Part shown: one piece after another, positions 19,509 to 27,800 of the stretch
Numbering within the stretch: position 1 is the first letter of the stretch
How the letters are laid out: each line of letters starts with the position of its first letter
Made by a program: the position numbers and the translations under genes
Origin: Candidatus Borreliella tachyglossi
GTDB taxonomy: Bacteria; Spirochaetota; Spirochaetia; Borreliales; Borreliaceae
Assembly: GCF_003076595.1 (NCBI RefSeq)
Contig: NZ_CP025785.1
Span: 873,306 to 937,305 of the forward strand
Length of the DNA stretch: 64,000 bases
Direction: 5' to 3'
Notes under the pieces: model-generated
Told to the model about the DNA's origin: nothing
The model's input: only the letters and a program-made list of their open reading frames with translations
Database searches by the model: none

Positions 19509-20050
19509 GGATAGCTGTTTCTAGTAAGAGTGGTTGTGGAAATACAACCATTAGTGAAATGCTTGCAAAGTATTATGGTCTAAAGCTTATCAATTATACT
19601 TTCCATGATATTGCTCGAGAGAAGAATATACCTTTTGATACATTTTATGAGAAGGAGATAATAGGTAGAAATGATTATTATTGGGATGAATATCTTGATA
19701 ATAAGTTATTAGAGTTTTCAAAGGAGGATAATACAGTTCTGGCGTCTCGTCTTGCAATTTGGCTTTCAAAGAATGCTGATTTCAAGATATATCTTTATGC
19801 TAAAATAGAAGTTAGAGCTGAAAGAATAATAAGTAGAGAAGGTGGTATGTATTCTGATATTCTAAGCACTACTTTTAATAGGGATTCTCATGATTCAAAG
19901 AGATATTTATCTGCGTATAATATAAATGTTGATAATTATTTGGATGTAGCTGACTTAATAGTTGATACAACCGATAGGTCTGCGAATAGAGTTTTTGATT
20001 TAATCAAAAGTGAACTAGGGAAGAGGGGTTTATATAGGTTAAATAAATGA
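19505..20050 (+). CDS. cmk: Cytidylate kinase-like protein
   Basis: 181 residues, the short type of cytidylate kinase. The P-loop reads SKSGCGNTT, with Asn where the canonical invariant Lys of GxxxxGK[ST] sits; I have a memory of the same form in other spirochaetes. Later blocks fit the fold: ASRLAIW, the lid-like RAERIISREGG and LSAYNINVDNYLDVADLIVDT, close to the CMK stretch for YD..N.D.Y. The product would phosphorylate CMP or dCMP. The Lys-to-Asn change leaves substrate and activity open. Overlaps yicC by 4 bases and is followed by rpoZ. Confidence 0.8.
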   Translation: MRIAVSSKSGCGNTTISEMLAKYYGLKLINYTFHDIAREKNIPFDTFYEKEIIGRNDYYWDEYLDNKLLEFSKEDNTVLASRLAIWLSKNADFKIYLYAKIEVRAERIISREGGMYSDILSTTFNRDSHDSKRYLSAYNINVDNYLDVADLIVDTTDRSANRVFDLIKSELGKRGLYRLNK

Positions 20051-20068
20051 AATAAGGAGGTTTAAGGG

Positions 20069-20266
20069 ATGAGGATGCCTTTAGAAAAAATACAAGATTT
20101 TGATGGTAATTATTATGAACTTGTTATGGCAGTAATAATTCGCACAGATCAGATTATTGATAAGATTTCTTTAGCAGAGCATGCTATTTCTGATGAGAAG
20201 GTAGTTGGCGAAGCTTTTAATGATATATTAACAGGTAAATTCACATATTCAATTGAAGAAAGATAA
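20069..20266 (+). CDS. rpoZ: RNA polymerase omega subunit
   Basis: 65-residue small subunit that clamps the beta-prime chain. [20 protein letters not shown] matches the family N-terminus, with the following helix IIRTDQIID replacing the usual ARQI region. Length is at the short end. It has one of the best ribosome-binding sites in the window, AAGGAGG (20054-20060), 8 bases before ATG 20069. It overlaps the TTG start of miaA by 14 bases. Position between cmk and miaA fits a housekeeping operon. Confidence 0.87.
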   Translation: MRMPLEKIQDFDGNYYELVMAVIIRTDQIIDKISLAEHAISDEKVVGEAFNDILTGKFTYSIEER

Positions 20267-21155
20267 AATAGTTTTTATATTTGGACCTACGGCTGTAGGT
20301 AAGAGTGATATTTTATTTAATTTTCCTAAAGGTGTAGCTGAGATAATTAATGTTGATTCTGTTCAAGTATATAAAGAATTTGATATTGCTTCTTGTAAAC
20401 CTAGTAGGGAGTTACAGGCTCATATCAAGCACCATTTAGTAGATTTTTTGGCACCAACTGAAGAATATACTCTTGGAGTTTTTTATAAGGAAGCATGGAG
20501 AATCATAGATAATTTAAGAGAACATATGAAAATACCTATATTTGTAGGAGGATCCGCTTTTTATTTTAAACATTTACAATATGGAATGCCCAGTACGCCA
20601 GCTATTACGTCTGAAATAAGGAATTATGTAGACAATCTTTTAAATATGAGGGGAAAAAATTATCTGTTAGAGGAGCTTAAAAGAGTTGACTTTAAGAGAT
20701 ATGAGTCAATAAGTAAAAATGACATTTATAGGATTAAAAGATCCCTTGAAGTTTATTATCAAACATGTATTCCAATTAGTCAGTTTTTGGGAAGAGGTCA
20801 GATGCTTGAAAACGTCTTATCTATTGGTTTAAGAAGACCTATGGAGGAGATGAAAGTTAGAATAATAGCTAGAGTTAAGAATATGATTGATTACGGGTTG
20901 CTTGAAGAGATTAAGAGGTTATTAGCAAAAGGATATGATGAAACCACTCCGGCTTTTAAGGGAATAGGGTATCGTGAATTTTTATTATGGAAGAGTAGAC
21001 CTTATTGTATGTTAAATGATATAATAAGCTTGATAAATAAGAATTCATTTTTATATGTAAAAAGACAAATGGCTTTTTTCGATAAAATTCCTAATGTTTT
21101 ATGGTTTCATCCAGATGATGATTTAGGGGAAATTTTGAGTTTAATTTTTGGTTAA
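20253..21155 (+). CDS. miaA: tRNA dimethylallyltransferase
   Basis: Prenylates A37 of tRNAs reading U-starting codons. 300 residues, normal length. N-terminal P-loop [26 protein letters not shown], the [14 protein letters not shown] block, and FKGIGYREF in the C-terminal half are all diagnostic. The apparent start is TTG 20253, which overlaps rpoZ by 14 bases and has no clear Shine-Dalgarno, suggesting coupling to rpoZ translation. Followed after 16 bases by the bL38 gene. Confidence 0.95.
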   Translation: MKKDKIVFIFGPTAVGKSDILFNFPKGVAEIINVDSVQVYKEFDIASCKPSRELQAHIKHHLVDFLAPTEEYTLGVFYKEAWRIIDNLREHMKIPIFVGGSAFYFKHLQYGMPSTPAITSEIRNYVDNLLNMRGKNYLLEELKRVDFKRYESISKNDIYRIKRSLEVYYQTCIPISQFLGRGQMLENVLSIGLRRPMEEMKVRIIARVKNMIDYGLLEEIKRLLAKGYDETTPAFKGIGYREFLLWKSRPYCMLNDIISLINKNSFLYVKRQMAFFDKIPNVLWFHPDDDLGEILSLIFG

Positions 21156-21171
21156 TAAGGAGAGATAAGGG

Positions 21172-21267
21172 GTGCCTTGTGGAAGAAAGAGAAAATTAAA
21201 GAAAATATCTACTCATAAAAGAAAAAAAAAGCGAAGAAAGAATAGACACAAAAAGAAGAATAAATAA
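21172..21267 (+). CDS. Ribosomal protein bL38 (AURKAIP1/COX24-type mini-protein)
   Basis: A 31-residue, extremely basic protein starting at GTG 21172, with AAGGAG (21157-21162) 9 bases before it. It reads MPCGRKRKLK, then ISTHKRKKKRRKNRHKKKNK. The THKRKK...RKNRHK pattern is the signature of the AURKAIP1/COX24 family of small ribosomal proteins. bL38 was reported as a genetically unannotated protein in the cryo-EM structure of the Lyme Borrelia ribosome. The gene follows miaA by 16 bases and is closed by a hairpin at 21275-21305. It is short enough to be missed by most gene callers. Confidence 0.85.
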   Translation: MPCGRKRKLKKISTHKRKKKRRKNRHKKKNK

Positions 21268-21274
21268 TATTTAA

Positions 21275-21305
21275 AATGTTAGTTAGGTTTTATCTAGCTA
21301 ACATT
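21275..21305 (+). terminator. Stem-loop after bL38
   Basis: AATGTTAGTTAG (21275-21286) pairs with CTAGCTAACATT (21294-21305): a 12-bp stem with one G-U pair and a 7-base loop. There is no clean U-run after it. It separates the rightward miaA-bL38 unit from the leftward lipoprotein gene and may act in both directions. Confidence 0.55.
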
Positions 21306-21319
21306 TAACAATAGGCAAT

Positions 21320-21679
21320 TTATTCAATTATTATATTGTCTATTATGTTTATGTCTTGACTAAAAATATAGCCCGATTGATCTTTATAGTTTACTAGTAT
21401 CCATGTACCTTTAAGTCCATGTTTTACTGTCTTTTGCAGTATTTTTTCAATTTTTACTATTTCATCCTTTCTAATTAGTGCTAGATAATCGTAATTAGAG
21501 TTGGGGTTTTTAATTTCATTATTTAAAATAGCATAGTTCTTTGTGACTATTCCTACTTTTTTTGAAAATCCCAAGATGCTACTTTTTGGTAAGTTAAATT
21601 TTTCTATTAAGGAAATTTCCGATCTCTTGCTACACGTTAATAGCATTATGGAGATTAAGTATAATAATTTTATTTTCAT
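21320..21679 (-). CDS. Small putative lipoprotein with SH3b-like segment
   Basis: 119 residues. The signal peptide MKIKLLYLISIMLLTC ends in a lipobox (LLTC), so lipid attachment at Cys16 is likely. The C-terminal half contains GTWILVNYKDQSGYIFSQD, a pattern seen in bacterial SH3 domains that bind cell-wall peptides. Start ATG 21679 has AAGGA just upstream on the minus strand. It diverges from the next gene across an AT-rich 75-base gap. Function unknown; I see no family beyond the SH3b resemblance. Confidence 0.75.
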   Translation of the reverse strand: MKIKLLYLISIMLLTCSKRSEISLIEKFNLPKSSILGFSKKVGIVTKNYAILNNEIKNPNSNYDYLALIRKDEIVKIEKILQKTVKHGLKGTWILVNYKDQSGYIFSQDINIIDNIIIE

Positions 21680-21754
21680 AATTTCCTTAATTCTTATATA
21701 ATTTACTTGATATATAATAATATAATATTTTTTTAGAAAGTTTAAGGATTGTCA

Positions 21755-22303
21755 ATGAAAAGGTATATTTTTTTGTTTTTTTTGTTTTTGGTTTCGAATG
21801 ATTTAGTATTTTCATATCCATTATTCTTTGGAGGAGGATTATCTTATCAATTTACTAATTATACGGGCAAAAGTGATATAAATGAATTTAAACATAATTC
21901 TAATAGAGTAGATAATGGAATAAATCTAAATTTATTCTTTGATGCTAATTATGTTATTTTTGACATGTCTTATAAGGATGCTTTTATATCGACTCATAAT
22001 AGTAAATATTTTTCTTTTGGACTTTATGGGATTTATCCGATTGTTTTTAAAGAATATGTTAGACTATTATTTCCCCTTTTGGGGGCTAAATATACAATTG
22101 ATCTAAGTCCTGAAAAACGAAATCTATTTTTTATATCTTTGGGACTTGCTGCAGATCTTTTTATACCTGAGATTAAGGGACTTTATCTGAGACCTTTATT
22201 GATGCTTTCAATTTCACCGACATCTGCTTTCGTAGGTAACTTTTCTTCTTTAACAACCGAAATTACGCTTGGAATTAACATTGGTTGGAAGTTTATTGAT
22301 TAG
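21755..22303 (+). CDS. Putative small outer-membrane beta-barrel protein
   Basis: 182 residues from ATG 21755, with AAGGA 6 bases upstream; TTG 21749 is an alternative. A signal peptide of about 20 residues ends near DLVFSYP. The rest shows alternating polar and aromatic/hydrophobic residues typical of barrel strands (LFFGGGLSYQFTNY, NLNLFFDANYVIFDMSY, YFSFGLYGIY), and the last strand ITLGINIGWKF ends close to the C-terminus as in outer-membrane proteins. The family is not recognised. The last 11 bases overlap the convergent gene at 22293. Confidence 0.7.
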   Translation: MKRYIFLFFLFLVSNDLVFSYPLFFGGGLSYQFTNYTGKSDINEFKHNSNRVDNGINLNLFFDANYVIFDMSYKDAFISTHNSKYFSFGLYGIYPIVFKEYVRLLFPLLGAKYTIDLSPEKRNLFFISLGLAADLFIPEIKGLYLRPLLMLSISPTSAFVGNFSSLTTEITLGINIGWKFID

Positions 22304-23105
22304 GTAATTTTATTCCTAAGTGAAAAGGGATTATTCTTTCTTTTCCAAAAAGATTAGATGTGGTATTAAGTTTATAGGGGGAACTGTTTGATTTGACTAC
22401 AAGTGTACTTGAGCCACCTCCATCTAGGTTAATAGAGTTGATTATGCCGTAGCTGAGCGATAGGTCTATTGCCTCATTTAAGGAGATTCCTTTGCTATTG
22501 TTAGTACCTCTTCCCTCGACTGTTATGAGGTATAAGTAACTATTGCCTTTATCGGTACCTATGATTGTTCTTGGATGTTTATTTTCTTTAAAATTTTTAA
22601 TATATTTTCCATTCTTGATTAAAGGAAAAAAGCCACTAAAGCCATATTCTGAATTTTTTATCTCGTCGTCTTTAGGGTTTAATATTATTTCATTGTTTTT
22701 GATGATAATTGCACCATAATCTTTTCTTTCATTGAAGATGATTTTTTTATCATATATGTATAGACCACGAGGATAGAACATGTTGTTTTTAATCCCATAT
22801 GGGCTAGTATTAATAGCAATATCCACTTCGTTAGAAATTAAAAATTGACTTGTTGTTTGACCTTCGAAGTAATGCTTATTTGTTGCTTTATCATAAATAG
22901 GCTTTGATATTATGAATTCTAAATTTTTGTTTTTAATCTTGAGCATGACATAATTACTTTCCATAAAAGAGCCCTGAATGATTTCATATTGAGATCTCTC
23001 TTCTTTTGAATTGAGTAATCTTGATGCTGATAAGGCACCTAACGTTAAAATCAATATTGTTAAGTAGGAGAAGTATTTATTTAAGTAGGAGAAGTATTTA
23101 TTCAT
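22293..23105 (-). CDS. Phosphodiester glycosidase (NAGPA/DUF2233) family protein
   Basis: 270 residues. An N-terminal hydrophobic segment (about 12-28) suggests export or membrane anchoring. The rest fits the NAGPA fold: VDIAINTSPY early, HPRTIIGTDKGNSYLYLITVEGR in the middle and SINLDGGGSSTLVV near the end, the last being the family hallmark. Members cleave GlcNAc-phosphodiesters or act on cell-wall glycans; the substrate here is unknown. The first 15 residues contain a tandem NKYFSYL duplication caused by a perfect 21-bp DNA repeat. The gene starts inside the end of the upstream gene (8-base overlap), so the two are coupled. Confidence 0.82.
   Translation of the reverse strand: MNKYFSYLNKYFSYLTILILTLGALSASRLLNSKEERSQYEIIQGSFMESNYVMLKIKNKNLEFIISKPIYDKATNKHYFEGQTTSQFLISNEVDIAINTSPYGIKNNMFYPRGLYIYDKKIIFNERKDYGAIIIKNNEIILNPKDDEIKNSEYGFSGFFPLIKNGKYIKNFKENKHPRTIIGTDKGNSYLYLITVEGRGTNNSKGISLNEAIDLSLSYGIINSINLDGGGSSTLVVKSNSSPYKLNTTSNLFGKERIIPFHLGIKLPNQ
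23061..23102. repeat. Perfect 21-bp tandem duplication at the start of the glycosidase gene
   Basis: Units at 23061-23081 and 23082-23102 are identical. In the minus-strand protein this gives NKYFSYL twice directly after the initiator Met, lengthening the signal segment by seven residues without a frameshift. It looks like replication slippage and might vary between strains. Confidence 0.9.
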
Positions 23106-23610
23106 TTCTTTTTATTTTATAAGAATAAATGCTTTTAGGGTAGTTTTTTAAAATTATATTTTTAATCTTTAAAGAGATTTTGTTATTTTTTACTCTTGTA
23201 ATATTATATATTTGATAAATTATTTTTACATCTAACTCTTTATGTCTTTTTAAAATATCATTTATTTCCTCTTCACTTATTTTGTCTTCATTGATTATGA
23301 GTTTTAATAGCAAAACTTCATTTTTTGTATTTTTATCCTGAGTTCCTTTCATTTTTGCTAAACAATTATTAGCTTCCTTATATTTCTTTATTTTAAGTAA
23401 ATATTTAGCCATGAGTAAATAATAGTGTTCTAAGTTTAGATTTTTGATTTCATTTATTGTTTCAAATTCTTTGGGTAAATTATTGTTTAGGTCGTATAGC
23501 ATGTATAGCTTATTAAGTTTTTCAAGCTTTTCTTTTTCTGTACTGTGTAATAACTCAAGAGGGAATATTACTAACAAGGTTAGTAATATTGTAAGCGATA
23601 TTTCGTTCAT
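23098..23610 (-). CDS. Hypothetical exported or membrane-anchored helical protein
   Basis: About 170 residues from ATG 23610 (MNEISLTIL); ATG 23631 seven codons upstream is possible and neither has a good ribosome-binding site. A hydrophobic N-terminus (residues about 3-20) is followed by an almost all-helical, Lys- and Glu-rich region with TPR-like pieces such as YLLMAKYLLKIKKYKEANNCLAKM. No family is recognised. It overlaps the phosphodiester glycosidase gene by 8 bases and probably acts with it. The PTS gene upstream ends in a strong terminator, so this pair needs its own promoter. Confidence 0.65.
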   Translation of the reverse strand: MNEISLTILLTLLVIFPLELLHSTEKEKLEKLNKLYMLYDLNNNLPKEFETINEIKNLNLEHYYLLMAKYLLKIKKYKEANNCLAKMKGTQDKNTKNEVLLLKLIINEDKISEEEINDILKRHKELDVKIIYQIYNITRVKNNKISLKIKNIILKNYPKSIYSYKIKRNE

Positions 23611-23649
23611 GATGATATTATTGTAAATCATGTATTTATTTTCAATAAA

Positions 23650-23685
23650 AATAAGAAGGAAGAGGTAAAATTTTTCCTTCTTATT
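23650..23685 (-). terminator. Rho-independent terminator of the PTS gene
   Basis: A perfect 12-bp stem (23650-23661 with 23674-23685, TTCCTTCTTATT on the plus strand) and a 12-base loop lies 9 bases after the PTS stop. Read leftward it is followed by a T-rich run, as expected of an intrinsic terminator. Confidence 0.8.
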
Positions 23686-23694
23686 CTTTGCTGT

Positions 23695-25134
23695 TTAAAT
23701 TTTTGATTTTATATAATTTGCAATATGTTCGGATTTCGCTCCGAATATTGCTTGAGCTTGATTGCCCGATGCGATGATTGTTCCGCTTGCACCAAGACTT
23801 TTCATTAAATCTTTGTTTACTAATTTGCCATCCTCTACATCTACTCGAAGTCTTGTAAAACATGCATCAACAGTTTTTATATTGTGCAACCCTCCAAGGG
23901 CTTCAATGACTGCCTCAAAAGCTTCCTTTTCAGAAATATTAGAGATATCCTTAGAGATTAATTGCTCTCCAGTAGCGTCTTCACGACCTGGTGTTTTGAT
24001 TTTAAATATTTTGATTAGTGTTATGAAAATAATGAAGTAAGTAGCTCCAATTCCAAGTCCTATTGGGAATATTAGCAATGCGTTAGTTGATTTTGGAAAC
24101 ATTAAAAAGTAATCTATTACTCCTGCTGATAGTGCAAACGCTATGTGTACTCCAAATATATTAGTAATGATTAATGATATACCGGTTAGGATAGCATGTA
24201 TTAGGTAAAGGAAAGGTGCTATTAACATGAATGTGTATTCTATTGGTTCTGTAATTCCTGTCAAAAATGCAGTAAGTGATGCTGAGAATAAAAGACCACC
24301 TACTTCTTCTCTTTTCTCTTTTCTAGATGTTAGGTACATTGCAATAGCCGCACCTGGCAGTCCAAATAGCATCATTGGATACATTCCAGCTGTGAATGTT
24401 CCAGCGCTTGGGTCTCCATTTAAATATCTTGTAATTTCTCCTTGAACTATACTTCCGTCAGGTGTGGTGTAGTCTCCGAATACAAAGTAAACTAAAGTAT
24501 TTAAGAGCTGGTGTAGGCCTGTTATTATAAGGAGCCTATTTAAGAAACCAAATACAAATAACCCTAAATGTCCAGCTTCTACCATCCAGTTACCAACTTG
24601 GTTAATAGCGATTTGTAGTGGTGCCCATAGGAAACCAAATGTTACGGCAAGTACTACAGACAGTATTCCATTCATTATTGGTACCAGTCTTTGTCCGGAG
24701 AAAAATCCTAAAAATTGTGGTATTTTCCAGCCTACTACTCTGTCACTAAGCATAGCCGAAGTTATTCCTACAATAATACCTCCCAAGACGGACATATTAA
24801 CAGGCTCTACTTTTTCGTTAATTGTTATCGTAAATGTAGATAGTCCTGCATTTAAAATTAGATAGCCCACTGCTCCTCCGAGAGCTGCTGCCGCCTTATT
24901 GCTTTTAGATAACCCCATTCCAGTTCCAATTGCAAATAGTATTGGCAAGTTCCCAAGAATAGCACCACCTGATTGTTCCATTAATTTTCCAAGTTGTCTC
25001 AGCATTCCAGAGGGGTCTGTAGCTTCTATGATTAAGTATCCAAATCCAAGTAAAAGTCCAGCAATTGGCAATACGGCTGCAGGAGTTTGAACGGCTTTTC
25101 CCAGATTTTGCAAATTTTTCATTACATTTTTCAT
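23695..25134 (-). CDS. PTS EIICB permease, glucose/N-acetylglucosamine family
   Basis: 479 residues: a polytopic EIIC domain (about 1-385, with GITEPIEYTFMLIAPFLY, the family's sugar-site loop) and a C-terminal EIIB domain (about 405-479) with VDACFTRLRV, where Cys425 is the phosphorylated residue. There is no EIIA domain, so phosphate must come from an EIIA encoded elsewhere. The family transports glucose, GlcNAc or maltose-type sugars; GlcNAc, needed by Borrelia from its hosts, is plausible but unproved. Start ATG 25134 has GGAGG just upstream. It stands alone behind hrpA with a 155-base AT-rich leader. Confidence 0.9.
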   Translation of the reverse strand: MKNVMKNLQNLGKAVQTPAAVLPIAGLLLGFGYLIIEATDPSGMLRQLGKLMEQSGGAILGNLPILFAIGTGMGLSKSNKAAAALGGAVGYLILNAGLSTFTITINEKVEPVNMSVLGGIIVGITSAMLSDRVVGWKIPQFLGFFSGQRLVPIMNGILSVVLAVTFGFLWAPLQIAINQVGNWMVEAGHLGLFVFGFLNRLLIITGLHQLLNTLVYFVFGDYTTPDGSIVQGEITRYLNGDPSAGTFTAGMYPMMLFGLPGAAIAMYLTSRKEKREEVGGLLFSASLTAFLTGITEPIEYTFMLIAPFLYLIHAILTGISLIITNIFGVHIAFALSAGVIDYFLMFPKSTNALLIFPIGLGIGATYFIIFITLIKIFKIKTPGREDATGEQLISKDISNISEKEAFEAVIEALGGLHNIKTVDACFTRLRVDVEDGKLVNKDLMKSLGASGTIIASGNQAQAIFGAKSEHIANYIKSKI

Positions 25135-25191
25135 GATTCCTCCATTACTTTTATATTAGTTAGTTAAAGTTTACTTTAATTTTAAGTATGA

Positions 25192-25201
25192 TAACTAGTT
25201 A
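25192..25201. promoter_or_regulatory. Palindrome in the PTS gene leader
   Basis: TAACTAGTTA is a perfect 10-bp inverted repeat in the 155-base region upstream of the PTS gene; a TAAAG/CTTTA hairpin lies close by at about 25164-25178. This could be an operator or leader structure. No known site is matched, so it is tentative. Confidence 0.25.
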
Positions 25202-25289
25202 AAATTTCAACATTTTAATTATATTTTTATAATGATTAATAATTTATTTTTGAAATATTGGATGGAATTTATAAACGTTGGATTTCTTT

Positions 25290-27797
25290 TTAGAAAAAGA
25301 AATTTAATTTTTTATAAATTTTATTTATTGTTTTTTTAATAGCAGTAAGTTTATTAATTATGTTTTGATTGTCAATTAAGCTTTTTAGGCTATCCATCGA
25401 ATCTTCAATTGCTATGACAAAACTTTTTTGAGGCTTTAGCCAAAAGTTATCAGAGTAATCACTCCTAAGTGATAAAAAGAAGACGGAATTTTTATTTGGA
25501 TGCTTAACAAAATGCATAGTGCATTCTAAAATATTTCTGATTTTATCAATTTCGTTAATATTGATATTCGAATTTTCGTATTTTTCCACGAGAGTCCAGT
25601 CTGATTCCATATTATTCACTATGCGCATTATTTCTATTAATTTTTTGTTTTTAAATATTGTTAAATTTTCATATGTTAATTTTGCATGAATTCTTTTTAT
25701 TGCTTGCTCTTCTGAGCTTTTAAGACTCACTAAGGTTAATTCCCTAGCATCTTTTAAGCTAAGCGTTATATATGAATTGTTGTTTTCATTTTGAATATTG
25801 AATTTCTTTTTTCCAATAGTTATTTCATTGTCTAATAAAAGGTTTTTATCTTTTTTTCTTGTAGCTTTGTGAGTCTCTTTATGGGGTTTATTTAGTTCTT
25901 TATTTTCTTTGGCAGGTTTTTTTTGTGTATTTCCTTTTTCTTCAAATCCAATATCATTGATCCATTCTCTTTTAAGCACACCAATTGACCTAGCATATCT
26001 TTTAGTTGTCTCTATTATTTCGCCTGCAACAAAGTATTTTACAGATTCTGTATTGATAAGTGATCCTGGATGTATTACTATATTTTGGGCTTTTATTGTT
26101 TTATATTTATTTCTTGAGGTTTTAAAGCAAATATAATCTTTCATGCCTCTCATGATAGATTTTAAATAGCCTTCGTTGTCAATTGCAGATTTATGTACTA
26201 TTGGAATGTTAAAGCTACTTACAATGTTTTCAAGTTGTCTTTGTACATTAGTAATTTCCTCAAGGCCTTGTAAGTCTAAATAGTTCTCTTTAGCGAAGGC
26301 TTCTTTGTTAATAGCGTTTTTGAAATCTTCAAATATTTTAATAAATCCTATTAAATCCCCTAGTGGATTTTTATATTTCATATGGGATTGTCTAGCTTCT
26401 ATTTCTTCGTTTTGAGGCAATAAAAAAACACCACTTGTGGATAAAAATGAGAGGCCAATTGTAGTTGGGTATATTGCTTGCTGATAGTTTAGCATTGCTT
26501 CAACTAAAGCTCTTGAATGTATAGGTATTAGGGGGAATATTATCATATATTTCCCAATTTCTGTAAGTTCATTCTTTTCATTTATTGCATCTAGAGTTTT
26601 TAATATAGTACTTGCTGTTTGGATAGATTTAATTGAGGGTCTTGAAATAAAGTCAAACTTTGTAAAATTTCTAATTCCAATATCTGCCATTCTTAGTATA
26701 ACTTCAGAGAGATCTGTCCTGTATATTTCTTCCTTTTGGAATTCGTCTCGTAGTTGATATTCGTCTCTTTTATACAATCTGTAACATGTCCCCTTTGAAA
26801 GTCTCCCTGCTCTTCCTGCTCTTTGTGTTGCGGATGATTTTGAAATTGGTACTTCTTGAAGTGAGTAAGTGTGTGTTTTCATTTGGAATTTATTTGTTTT
26901 TACCTTTCCACTATCAATGACTATTTTGATATTTTCAATGGTAATGGAAGTTTCTGCAATATTAGTTGATACTATAATTTTTCTTTTATTTTTAGGTGTA
27001 GGCATAAATATTTGTTCTTGAGATTCTTTTGCCATCCGGCCATATAAAGGTAATATAATCAAATCTTTCTTGGAATTTAATTCATAAATTTCTTTGATTG
27101 TTTCTTTTATTTCTCTTTCGCCAGATAAAAATATGAGAATATCACCTTCTTTTTTTTCTTTGATTATACTACTAATTATTTCTTTTATTTTTAATATCAT
27201 TCCCTTTGATGTATTGAGTAGTGGTGGATTGTAAATTATTTGTACCGGATAAGTAATTGCTTCTATTTTAAGTATTGGGGCATTGTTAAAGTATTTTGAA
27301 AACACTTGTGTATTTATTGTGGCAGATGAAATTATAACTTTAAAATCATCTCTTTTATTTAGTATATCCTTAATAAGACCTAGTATAAAATCTATGTTTA
27401 AACTTCTTTCATGAGCTTCATCTATTATGATTATATCATATTCATAAAGCAAAGTGTCTTTTTTGAGCTCTTGCAAAAGCACACCATCAGTCATTATCTT
27501 AATTTTAGTTTTAAAGCTTGTAATCTCTTGAAATCTTATTTTATAGCCTACCTCGTCTCCAAGGTGTACGCCAAGATGCTTAGCAATATATTCTGCTATC
27601 GATACGGTAGCTATTCTTCTTGGCTGTGTTACACCAATTTTGCCAAGTCTTGCAAACCCTGATTCATATATTATTCTTGGTATTTGTGTGGTTTTTCCAC
27701 TGCCAGTTGGACTTTCCACTATTAAAACGCTATTTGACTTTAAGTTTTCAATTAATTCATCTCTGTATCTATAAATAGGAAGTTCAAAATCATTCAT
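25290..27797 (-). CDS. hrpA: DEAH-box RNA helicase HrpA
   Basis: 835 residues. Walker A ESPTGSGKTT (29-38), DEAH (126-129), SAT (158-160) and the QRAGRAGR motif near residue 330 define the DExH group; the following winged-helix and OB-type regions fit HrpA. It is shorter than the 1300-residue E. coli protein. In the Lyme spirochaete the HrpA protein affects global protein levels and is needed for infection. A Lys-rich linker of low complexity lies at about 600-660. Starts 3 bases after topA ends, so topA-hrpA form one leftward operon. Confidence 0.92.
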   Translation of the reverse strand: MNDFELPIYRYRDELIENLKSNSVLIVESPTGSGKTTQIPRIIYESGFARLGKIGVTQPRRIATVSIAEYIAKHLGVHLGDEVGYKIRFQEITSFKTKIKIMTDGVLLQELKKDTLLYEYDIIIIDEAHERSLNIDFILGLIKDILNKRDDFKVIISSATINTQVFSKYFNNAPILKIEAITYPVQIIYNPPLLNTSKGMILKIKEIISSIIKEKKEGDILIFLSGEREIKETIKEIYELNSKKDLIILPLYGRMAKESQEQIFMPTPKNKRKIIVSTNIAETSITIENIKIVIDSGKVKTNKFQMKTHTYSLQEVPISKSSATQRAGRAGRLSKGTCYRLYKRDEYQLRDEFQKEEIYRTDLSEVILRMADIGIRNFTKFDFISRPSIKSIQTASTILKTLDAINEKNELTEIGKYMIIFPLIPIHSRALVEAMLNYQQAIYPTTIGLSFLSTSGVFLLPQNEEIEARQSHMKYKNPLGDLIGFIKIFEDFKNAINKEAFAKENYLDLQGLEEITNVQRQLENIVSSFNIPIVHKSAIDNEGYLKSIMRGMKDYICFKTSRNKYKTIKAQNIVIHPGSLINTESVKYFVAGEIIETTKRYARSIGVLKREWINDIGFEEKGNTQKKPAKENKELNKPHKETHKATRKKDKNLLLDNEITIGKKKFNIQNENNNSYITLSLKDARELTLVSLKSSEEQAIKRIHAKLTYENLTIFKNKKLIEIMRIVNNMESDWTLVEKYENSNININEIDKIRNILECTMHFVKHPNKNSVFFLSLRSDYSDNFWLKPQKSFVIAIEDSMDSLKSLIDNQNIINKLTAIKKTINKIYKKLNFFF

Positions 27798-27800
27798 ATT

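Noticed and set aside
23681..23863. 60-codon minus-strand frame over the PTS gene end
   Set aside because: Overlaps the EIIB domain in another frame and the terminator; no evidence of coding.
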